A stretch of 64,000 nucleotides of DNA from Ampullaceana balthica (lineage: Eukaryota > Mollusca > Gastropoda > Lymnaeidae), in assembly GCA_944989445.1 (NCBI GenBank), contig CALYLW010000123.1:1144501-1208500 (forward strand), read 5' to 3'. The translations under genes were made by a program, and so were the position numbers. The stretch's first letter is position 1, and every line of letters begins with the position of its first letter. Shown piece after piece: positions 55,577 through 64,000 of this stretch. The notes under the pieces were generated by a model. It was not told the origin of the DNA. It was given only the letters and a program-made list of their open reading frames with translations, and did not search any database.

Positions 55577-56513
55577 AGAACCCGGAAGACTCCAACTGTA
55601 GATTTTAAAAAACTTGCCGTTCGGCGATCAATCCTGTTTTCCTAAGGTCACTATGCCTAGCATTTGTGAGTAAAGAGCCAATTTAACATATTAAATAGGT
55701 TTTTAAACAAATTAGTGTGCCACAGACTAGAAATGAATGTTTTATTTGTCATTGCCCATTAGTTGCGTTTTTTTAAAAGATATTTGGCCTACTTTATTCT
55801 GCAAAAGCCGTCATGAGATTCTAGTGCTGCAAGCTGCTGATAATTTTCATACTGTTGTCATGTTGCAAGGTGGGGAAAACGCTATTTTTATTGGGGATCC
55901 ACTTGCAATAATGTATAGAGGAAAAAAAAACTATTATGCGTCCAAAACAAAGCTCTTATCCACTTGAATATATTGGCTTTAATGGCTCCATTATAAAATA
56001 ATTGTATTTAGTTTAATTTTACTTTTTCATATGTGACAAGTTGAATGCAAACCTTTTAAAGGGGAAAATCATGGTTTGGGGCGGGGGTGGGGGAGGTTAA
56101 ACACACAGAGAACAATGTCGCAAACATCTCCTTATACTTCTTTTTCGATTGAGATCATTGCGCATTGTTACTATGGTAACAAATCAACATTGCATTAGTG
56201 ATGTAATTAATTGCGCTTGTCAATTTATCCAATACAAATACAAAAGAAAACATGTCCCTCAACTGTACCAAAATACCAGAAACGACAAGAAAAGAGCACA
56301 CATTGATACAATGGTTAATGTTTACACAATTAACAATTTTAAAACGTTAAAACTAGTATTTTGACATGCTGCAAACCTATTAATATTTGAGAATATTAAA
56401 GTAAGCCCCAACAAAGTCTACGTGATTTATTCACTGTATGTTCCTTGAATGTCTGCACAAGTTAAGGCACGACTTTGCTTTGAGTTTACCACCATGTATA
56501 CATACACCATCGC
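55577..56513. other. intergenic, no gene
   Basis: AT-rich. Open stretches at 55737-55967 and 56149-56364 show no motif. A purine-rich G run lies at 56079-56094. Confidence 0.45.
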
Positions 56514-58426
56514 CAGCGGCGTAGCGGGGAAGAATCCAGGCTTGTCTCTCACCCCACCCCTCCCCCCCCCCGGAAAAATATATTGATGCTATTAAGAAAT
56601 AAAAAAAATTATTAGAAATTTATAATAAGAAGACTTTACATTTGTATATTCGAAATATATATACATGTAGAAAAGCTTTGATTATAAAAATAAAATTGAA
56701 GTTGTCTGTATTTCCTAACGGCACACTCTTTGATGTGTCAATGTTGTCATCAACGCCATGCTCAATAGTCAATAGCCAAAATCGCTTTAAAACTATAGTC
56801 AATCTTGGTGTATTAATTATTGATCATAATTAATATTCTTTACCTTAATTTTAGAGAAGCTTCTCTCGCAGGTGGCATTACTTTTGACATTTGAGAGGAA
56901 TATTTGAGGCAATGTTATTATAATAGGCAGGTTACCGTTGAGCCTAAATGTCATAATAAATGTGAATATTTAAATTGGTCTAGAATTCATTTATACATCA
57001 CATGAGTTAAAATAGTCCTTGCTTGACAATATTGTGAGAGATAATGAATTTGAATACTGTGATTCGAAGGCTAAATTTCAAATTATAGTAGGTTAGCTGG
57101 TGTACAAAAAGCTCATATATGTTTTCCAAATTATGTAACTGCCAAAATCTTTCATGAATTTATTCAGTAACCTCATCTTATGAAGTATGAATAATACAAC
57201 TTTCTTCTCAATTGTTTTTTTTTCACATAACATGACTACATATTCGATTTGATAGCCAAAACTTTATCTCTCGTTCTTAGACTGAAAGGTTCGATTAAAA
57301 TGATGAGGTCTCCCCAAAAAAATGTAACACTTTTATGTCAAAGCATCCTTTAATTATTCCATTTTGTTTTTAATTTAATTAGATGAGCAAATTGAGCAAA
57401 TCTTTTCATTATTTTAGTTATGCAAATAATGATGCTTTAAGGGCATAAGCCATTTAAGTCAGCAACAATTTTTACCATTAGTTTACACAAATTAAAGCAC
57501 TCTGGTGATGCATTTATCATTTATATTTTGGTGTAAGGTCCGTGTCTGATTTGGAGAAGTTAACGTCAATATGTTGGACCCTCTCTCAATCTCGCTGCAC
57601 ATATGGCAATCGCGAATCACCTATAATCTATACTTACCTTCATTTTATGTTTATCAATTAAGTCCATGTATGTTGTTGAAATATTGTTAGTTGTTGTTGG
57701 AATGTAATGGATACAGCAATTTTTGCTTCTAAAAGATGAGTAGCTAACAAACTTGAATTAATTACAGGTGCCATCACATCAGTGTCATATTTAGAATGAT
57801 GATAGCCCCTTAGTTTTTCGGTTGAGTGGCATTACTTTTACAGGGCTTAAGATACATTATGGTGTTTGAAGATTTAGCATTAGAAACCCTCAAAAAAGTT
57901 TCTTCATTTCTATTATTATTTTTTTTACCTTGGCTTTTCTTTGCATTTATTTAACTATATTTTAAGGCTTTTTCATTTTTGGAAGCTAGTTAACCACTAA
58001 GAATTGTCCGCCCCGATAAAATGCCACCCGGAGCATTTCGTACACTCATGTTTGATATTGAAAGGTTACCGTAATGTTTGATTCTACAACTAAAACGCCT
58101 GGCAAATTTTACGAATCAAAATAAGTTACCACCAGGTCAGTGTTACGTAGTAAAACTTAAGCCTATAGGTTTTTCATTTCATTAGCATTAGTGTCAGAAG
58201 AATTTATATCCAATATGGAGTTTGAAGTTTTTGCAATTTAAACGCTTCAGGACAGTTCATCTTTTTTTTTCTTTTTTAAATTCAATTTTGTTAAAAAGTT
58301 TCACTATCCTTAAATTTTTAGTACCTATAAACTAAATAATAACGAGGAATTGTTCACCAATAACAACATGCCGCTCGGGCCATTTGCCCCACTTCCCGCC
58401 CCTCCCCCTTTCCTACTACGCAAGTG
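56514..58426 (-). mobile_element. hAT element (cagcggcgtagcgggg ends), decayed
   Basis: Left end cagcggcgtagcgggg at 56514. Right end region ccatttgccccacttcccgc, then ctttcctactacgcaagtg at about 58380-58426, inverted and resembling the left end of the 30190-31573 element. Flanking octamers do not match, so the exact right boundary is uncertain. Minus-strand transposase C-terminus relics lie at 56620-56900. Confidence 0.65.
56620..56900 (-). pseudogene. hATC dimerisation domain relic
   Basis: Read across two frames: NATCERSFSKIKVKNINYDQ, then LAIEHGVDDNIDTSK-like sequence (LLTIEHGVDDNIDTSKSVPL in the longest open part). CERSFS-K...LAI--IE matches the C-terminal hATC domain of ZMYM-like hAT transposases. 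Interrupted by stops. Confidence 0.65.
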
Positions 58427-58722
58427 TTAGTTTATTGTAGCAATCAGAATTTACTGTATTTTTATATAAACATTTTAATGCATTTGTATCATATTTTTTA
58501 AAAATTAATTTTTTTTAAAAAACGTAGCATCATAATCATAAACAGAGACATTTTCACATTCATTCGAATTTTTTTTAAATTAAACATTGTAATCATTATT
58601 ATGAGGAAAATCATTATTCATTTTATTTTTAAACAAATTTAAGCATTAATAATTATATGGCATCAGACAATTTCTGGAGATACAATAATGTTGTATTACC
58701 CTTGCAATGATCCTTGATTTTT
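58427..58722. other. AT-rich spacer
   Basis: No feature recognised. Confidence 0.5.
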
Positions 58723-60250
58723 AAATCCCTTATATTAACTTCAACGGCGTCTCTCTCTCTCTCTCTCTCTCTCTTGTCTGTCTTTGGCGGGCGGAAAAAC
58801 AGAAGTAAAAAATGACCCACTTCCCATGATCCGATCGAACTGAAATTTGGCACACGGACCCATCTAACCTAACAATGCATCGTATCAAAATTTCAGATCG
58901 ATCGAACGTACCGTAATTAAAGTAATGCATTTTTAGTTTATCCTTATATGAGGTATGTAATTTAAATTCACTGTTTGTTATTGTTTTTTTCCCACGTGAA
59001 ATTTTGAGCTGACGCATTGAGGCGACCCAACGAAGCGACGGGGCGCTTTTGTTTACATTTTACGTGTCACTCTGAGCTCGGTCAAGCGAATCGGTGACCA
59101 GACTTTTCCCCTCTCCCCCCCCCAAGGGTTATGAAGCAAACTTCAGTTAAGACGGATTCAGTCTGTAAATGTTTGAAAATAATCAATACTGTTAGTTATG
59201 TCTCATATATAAGAGATTTATAGTCAAAAACTTTGTTTTTACGGGTTTGTTTTATTAAATCCCTTATATTAACTTCACCGGCGTCTCTGTCTCTCTCTCT
59301 GTCTGTCTTGGGCGGGCGGAAAAGTAGAAGTAAAAATGACACACTTCCCGTGATCCGATCGAGCTGAAATTTGGCACACGGACCCGTCTGACCTAACAAT
59401 GCATCGTATCAAAATTTCAGATCTATCTAACGTACCGTAATTAAATTAATGCATTTTTAGTTTATCCTTATATGAGGTATGTAATTCAAATTCACGGTTT
59501 GTTATTGTTTTTTTCCCACGAGAAAGTTTGAGTTGACGCATTGAGGCGACCCATCGAATCGACGGGGTGCTTTTGTTTAAATTTTACGTGTCACGCTGAG
59601 CTCGGTCAAGCGAATCGGTGACCAGACTTTTCCCCTCTCCGACTCCCCCCTAGGGTTATGAAGCAAACTTGAGTTAAGACAGATTCAGTCTGTAAATGTT
59701 TGAAAATAATCAATACTGTTAGTTATGTCTCATATATAAGGGATTTATAGTCAAAAACTTTGTTTTTACGGGTTTGTTTTATTAAATCCCTTATATTAAC
59801 TTCACCGCCGTCTCTCTCTGTCTCTCTGTCTGTCGTCATCTCATGGAAAAAAAAAGTAAAAAAAAAGACCCACTTCCCGTGATCCGATCGAGCTGAAATT
59901 TGGCACACGGGCCCGTCTAACCTAACAATGCATCGTATCAAAATTTCAGATCGATCGAACGTACCGTAATTAAATTAATGCATTCTTAGTTTATCCTTAT
60001 ATGAGGTATGTAATTCAAATTCACGGTTTGTTATTGTTTTTTTCCACGTGAGTTTGAGTTGACGCTTAGACGTCGACCGTCGTGCCGACAACCCCTCACG
60101 ACCCATCCCCCGTTAAAAGACAGGGGACATCACTCGGTGTCAGTCCGTAAATATTTGTGGCGTTGAAACATAATCAATACTTTTAATTATGACTAAAATA
60201 TAAGGGATTTATAGTAGAAAACTTTGTTTTTACGGGTTTGTTTTTTCACT
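58723..60250 (+). repeat. three tandem units of ~530 bp, Helitron-like
   Basis: Units start at 58723, 59257 and 59784 with aaatcccttatattaacttc, followed by a ctctctgtctgtct microsatellite, gatccgatcgagctgaaatt, tggcacacgg and aatgcatcgtatcaaaattt. Each ends with ggatttatagtcaaaaactt, tgtttttacgggtttg. Periods are 534 and 527 bp. The third unit is about 465 bp and its middle part differs (from about 60060). tcccttatatt plus tctgtctg and gaaatttgg are features of Helitron 5' regions. Small reading frames within are non-coding. Confidence 0.8.
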
Positions 60251-60282
60251 TCCTATTATTAAAAATAAGCTTATATTATAAG

Positions 60283-60776
60283 CGAGCAACAAAGCCCGTC
60301 CCGTTCGGTGGCATGTTGTATCTCCCCTCCAACAGCCGTCTCGACCGGCATTACATGTGCATCGCGTCAAAAATACTATTCATTATAGTTAAAATAAATA
60401 ACTCATAAAAACATAGCTTTTTGCTACAAATCCCAACGCACATAACTCCAAAAAAAGTCTTGGAAGAAATACTGCACCAAAAATAACTCGTTTTGAAAGT
60501 CCGCGTAAATGGCGTAAACGTGTTCAATATGATTCGCTGTATGTGTCACATGTGTTTGAGGGACCAATCGCTATAGATCAGTGCTTCTCAATGGCCATCC
60601 AATGCCGGTCCGCAGAAGTTACCAAGAAAGGACATTTCGCTTCTACGTCAATACAGGAAAAATAGTTCAGTGGTCCTTGGAGCAATGACAAAATTCCTGC
60701 CGGTCCTCCACACTAAAAAGTTTGAGAAGCACTGCTATAGATGACGGGACATAAATTTGCCTTTTATTTTATAGGA
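60283..60776 (-). mobile_element. non-autonomous Helitron, copy 4, split by a MITE
   Basis: 3' end cgagcaacaaagcccgtcc at 60283 (reverse complement), 5' end tcctataaaataaaaggc at 60776. Interrupted at 60579-60734 by a hAT MITE. Without it the copy is about 330 bp, the same as copies 2 and 3. Landmarks as in the other copies, with small insertions (cgtaaatggcgtaaacg). Confidence 0.78.
60579..60734. mobile_element. hAT MITE with perfect 8-bp TSD, nested in Helitron
   Basis: 156 bp. Ends cagtgcttctcaatgg (60579) and tttgagaagcactg (60721-60734), flanked by identical ctatagat (60571-60578 and 60735-60742). Removing it and one duplication restores the Helitron sequence atcgctatagatgacgggac. Shares ggtccgcagaagttaccaag, aaaggaca and ccacacta with the 302-bp MITE at 49025-49326. 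Confidence 0.95.
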
Positions 60777-60899
60777 TATAATGTTCATTTGCTATTGATT
60801 AATTTAATGGAAGAAACTAAAGCAGGGAAATTTAGGAAATGCATCTTAGTAATTGTCGTTACGCGCTTCAGCAGTTGATTGGACGAAATCGAATAATTT
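60777..60899. other. short spacer
   Basis: Unique-looking AT-rich sequence; its last base joins the 13-bp duplication of the LINE that follows. Confidence 0.4.
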
Positions 60900-60912
60900 G
60901 TTGACCACTAGA

Positions 60913-61547
60913 AGTCCTGGCTATTGAGAAGCGTAGTACCCACTTTGTTGACGCCATCTTGGAGGACGTGGGTAGGCTCGAAAGACTTGGAGGTAAGGTA
61001 ACAGTGCAGTGGATCCCAAGCCATGTGAATGTTAATGGCAATGAAAAGGCAGACTCTCTGGCCAAAGCAGGAGCGGCCCTGCCCCAACCAGAGGCCCCAG
61101 TCACTTATCTTGGGGCTAAACCTGGCTAAAGGACCACTTCCGGAATAAGTGGTACCAGGAGTGGGCTAACAACACGACAGCCAGGGGGGTATTCGCCAAC
61201 ATGCTCAGACCAAGCCGTTCAGACCAGTGGTGGAACCTGAGTCGCAAACACCAGAGTTTAGTGACTCAGATGAGAACAGAACACTGCCCAACCAACTCAT
61301 ACTTTCACAGGCTAGACCACAACAGGGACTTGAACTGCCGTCATTGCAGCCAAGCCTCTGAGACGGTCGTACACCTGATGACGTCGTGCCCGGCGCTTGA
61401 TATAGCCGGGGAGGTGAGGGAGGCGGAAGAGTCCCATGTAAAGACAATGTTGTATGGCAATGCTCAACAGATGGAGCAGATTGCCCAGGTACTAGCCAAG
61501 GCCTTAAGAGATTAGTCTCAGGCCTACAGAATATGTGTTTTAGTTTA
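60913..61547 (+). mobile_element. 5'-truncated LINE: RNase H and C-terminal Cys motif, 13-bp TSD
   Basis: Non-LTR retrotransposon 3' part, 635 bp, flanked by perfect 13-bp duplications gttgaccactaga (60900-60912 and 61548-61560). Frame 1 reads KVTVQWIPSHVNVNGNEKAD SLAKAG (the RNase H 'W-PSH-----NE-AD-LAK' region). After a frameshift near 61127, HFRNKWYQEWANN follows, and the open segment 61201-61515 has CPTNSYFHRLDHNRDLNCRH, then ETVVHLMTSCPAL (Cys/His C-terminal motif), ending at TAG. There is no poly(A), only agtttagttga. RNase H suggests an I/Jockey-type or related clade. Confidence 0.9.
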
Positions 61548-61560
61548 GTTGACCACTAGA

Positions 61561-62399
61561 TTATAAAAAGAAAATGGAAAAAATAAGTTTTTTTTAAAAA
61601 TTTTTAATTAACACATCTTTTATTTATTTTTGAAAAATTAAATTTTAAATAATAATATGTTTAATTCATTGCAAAATATGCGGCTGATATTGTTTTTATT
61701 GAAGGCATAAATCCATATATATCTATGCAAATATAATGTACTCTAATAAAAGTAACCTTTTTGAGTATATGTACTTTCGATTAAGACGATTTTATTTTAG
61801 TAATGTCACATCTTATTACAATTGGAAATTAAATCATGCTAGAATGATTTTATAATTATTTTAAAAAAACTAAATTTAAAAAAAAATACTTTTCAAATGT
61901 GATTATAACTTTAGATCAGAGGTTCTCAATCAGTGGACCGAAGAAGTACTATTAAGTTACTTATTTGAGATAGAAGGTAGTGATATCTTATGTTACTAAT
62001 AAATTGGTCATTTATTTTGTCGCTAAATACTTTTACATTGCTAAACATAACGAGATATTTATAAATTGCACATAAAAGTTGTCGTTACTTCCTCGGTTAA
62101 ATAACTTGTCATGATCTAAATGTTGGCGAGTGGAGCGCTTTAAGACACCTCAGTCCCATTTTAGAAAAAAATAGTTATAAAATATGTTTACATTCTCAAT
62201 GATTACTATCACAAAAATCATGCTTTGTAGCAAAAGTGTATTTTTACAGGGTATGTTATTATTTGTCTGTCTATTTAGAAATGGCAGAAGCGACTATAAG
62301 CATTAAATTTTAAAATTAGCCAGTGACATGAAGTACATATTTTAAACGTTCACATCAACATCCATTTTAAAAACTCACTGCTCACTTTATTATATATTT
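61561..62399. other. AT-rich intergenic
   Basis: No gene. A hAT-like left terminus cagaggttctcaatcagtgg lies at about 61918-61937 without a visible partner. Confidence 0.45.
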
Positions 62400-62632
62400 T
62401 TGTGGTGTCCCATAACCTTGTGGTTGTAGGGGGTTCAAATGTTTCCATTTGAGCTTCCTCGGGGCTTGGTAGATCTGGCGGCGACAATCTCCTCTCCAGA
62501 TCAGCGGAGGACTTTTATTAGCAATAGTCATTCATCAACATTTTTATTGTGGCCTTAATGTGGGGTAGATCCAACGCCCCTCAGCTTGTGAGGCGAGCGC
62601 ACTATTGACTTCGCTATCCAGCCGCCCCCTTT
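62400..62632 (-). mobile_element. tRNA-derived SINE
   Basis: On the minus strand the head gggggcggctggatagcgaa, then gtcaatagtgcgctcgcctc carries an A-box-like tggatagcgaag and a B-box-like region ggcgttggatctacccc (about 62561-62580). A body follows to ttatgggacaccacaa. The same head occurs as a 41-bp fragment at 12521-12561. Its tail is not clearly defined. Confidence 0.65.
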
Positions 62633-62804
62633 TTTTAAAGAGTTGCAAAAATCTCAAGACTCATCCAAGAACTGATGGAAATTTTGCGTATTGGATGAAA
62701 CGAGGAGCGTCACAATATTTTTTTTGTTAGAGAACGAGTCAATTGACATGCTTTGGAGAACCAAAACAATTCATTTAATAGTCTTCCCAGGTTATTCAGA
62801 GAGT

Positions 62805-63240
62805 ACCCGTTGAGGGGGGGGCGTGTTCTACGAAGCGACCATTTTGTCCCTTTCACTAGCTATCAGCGAGAGGTACTGTTAAGGGCCAAGAGTGCTAGTG
62901 CGGATTGAAAAAGGTAACGCGAAGAACTTAGCCTACGCCAGCTCTGAGGATACATTCCGACAGCGTGACACCCTCAGGTTGGTCACATTGATGATCCCCC
63001 TAACTATCGACAGTCATAACTTTATAGACTCGCTTGCTGAGCCGGGATGGCGCCGAGGTTGTAACGAGTCGAGCCAGGGAAAATTCAACCCTAATTTTTG
63101 AGTTCAACTTTCATGGAAGGCATTTTCAACCGTCTTCTTGGATGCCCAGGAGGCCTCTTGAGAAAATACCGTTCCGGGGGGGGGGCGCATAGTTGCTGGG
63201 ACAGTTTCCCTGGAAGACCTTTTAAGGGGGGACTGGTAGT
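62805..63240 (-). repeat. LINE-type 3' end, inverted copy of 2430-2936
   Basis: Reverse complement matches the 2.4-kb copy through aggcctcctgggcatccaag, cctcggcgccatcccggc, ggggatcatcaatg, tcctcagagctggcgt and cctcaacgggtact. It encodes on the minus strand ERYFLKRPPGHPRRRLKMPS, analogous to the ERSLLKRPPGHLRQKVEDAS of the other copy. Base composition is GC-rich compared with the flank. Confidence 0.65.
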
Positions 63241-64000
63241 CAACTTCACATGAAATTCATGTTGTTCTTTCTTTATTTTTTTCCAAATTTTTCCAAAATG
63301 AAAGATTTGGTTACGATAACCTCTTAAAAGCACAACGGCTGCAATACAATTTAAAGAAATATTTTCTTTAGGTACATAATTTTCCCTGGAATAACATGTA
63401 TCCAGGCAACTATTCAAAGAAACGCGGTGGTCAGCTAAAATTCCTATAAAATCACATTCCTTCAAGCATAATGTCTAAAGTTAGACCTCTGTGGAAAGGT
63501 TAGACCACGAGCAATCTATCGGTCAGGGTTTTCCGGGAAGAACTTTTAAGATCAGGGTTGCTGACTCCATTCAACTTGTAGGATTGAGAGAATTGACAAA
63601 GAAATATTAAATATTATTTTTTTTAATTTAAAGAGTCTTGAATGTCACAGCGTTTGGAAATGTAGTACTAAAATTGACGAATGGCATTATACAAGAAGTC
63701 ATCAACATCATCAATGATGATAATGATGATGTTCGGTTCAGTAGAAACTTTGAAAGCTTCACCCGTTACTAATTTTACACAGCAGTTTTTTTGAAATCCA
63801 CTTTTTTACTTCAATTATTCGATTTCAAATATCACAGCCTAAAAAATTAAATCGATTCTTATAACCTTGATATTGACATTGCAAGTGTTACTTTGTATAA
63901 TGCTTATCCCAATCACCACTTGGAAAGATGAAAGAAAGAACAAATTTTATAACGAGTTAACACACTTTGGATTTACAATACAAACCTTACACAAATTAAT
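63241..64000. other. intergenic, no gene
   Basis: AT-rich flank. The open stretch continuing to 63465 on the minus strand beyond the repeat is not recognised. A (GAT)n-like tract (atcaatgatgataatgatgatg) lies at about 63709-63731. Confidence 0.45.

Noticed and set aside
61205..61447. Minus-strand 80-codon frame
   Set aside because: Shadow of the plus-strand LINE RNase H/C-terminal coding region.

Overview
The window is AT-rich animal nuclear DNA. There are no operons or bacterial-type genes. Coding sequence is split by GT-AG introns, and most of the recognisable sequence is decayed transposable elements. The mix (many hAT families, Helitrons, LINE 3' ends, tRNA-derived SINEs) together with a divergent Cys-loop receptor gene suggests a lophotrochozoan, probably a gastropod mollusc. 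That placement is an inference and was not tested by any search.

One host gene can be read completely. A four-exon, 410-residue, nicotinic-acetylcholine-receptor-like subunit lies on the minus strand between 51841 and 48259. All splice sites are canonical and in phase, and signal peptide, Cys-loop and four membrane helices are all present. Its introns carry a Helitron (intron 1) and a hAT MITE (intron 2). A second, much weaker candidate is a two-exon, 54-codon reading frame on the plus strand at 20353-20942 with a TATA-like box just upstream.

Layout. 1-3.6 kb: a hAT element with a perfect 8-bp target-site duplication (TSD), containing a LINE 3' end. 4.5-7.2 kb: small TIR elements and two LINE tails. 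9.1-10.4 kb: a repeat with internal inverted ends and a LINE reverse-transcriptase fragment whose sister copy lies inverted at 18 kb. 10.4-17.9 kb: AT-rich with no recognised gene. 19.3 kb: another LINE tail. 21.7-23.4 kb: a GC-richer retrotransposon-like block and a strongly strand-asymmetric CA/C-rich array. 24.3-34.3 kb: a dense nest of hAT elements (25917-28352, about 28402-31612, 30190-31573, 31915-34288), minisatellites, a MITE and a Helitron. 35-38.4 kb: a MITE, a TIR repeat, a tRNA-like relic and repeat fragments. 40.3-44.4 kb: an inverted-end element holding an (AT)n tract, into which two Helitron-like units with internal arrays of about 168 bp have inserted; one of these carries a LINE. 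44.4-48.2 kb: mostly anonymous, with one Helitron. 48.3-51.8 kb: the receptor gene. 52-58.4 kb: minisatellites, two hAT remnants and two SINEs. 58.7-60.8 kb: three tandem units of about 530 bp followed by a Helitron split by a hAT MITE. 60.9-64 kb: a LINE with RNase H domain and 13-bp TSD, a SINE, and an inverted copy of the LINE 3' end seen at 2.4 kb.

The elements do not form a pathway. Their nesting gives relative ages. The most informative structures are exact TSDs (98-3562, 25917-28352, 42213-42620, 60579-60734, 60913-61547), the recurring Helitron family with a 5' end of the TCCTATATAATAAAAGG type, and the receptor gene that persists among them.
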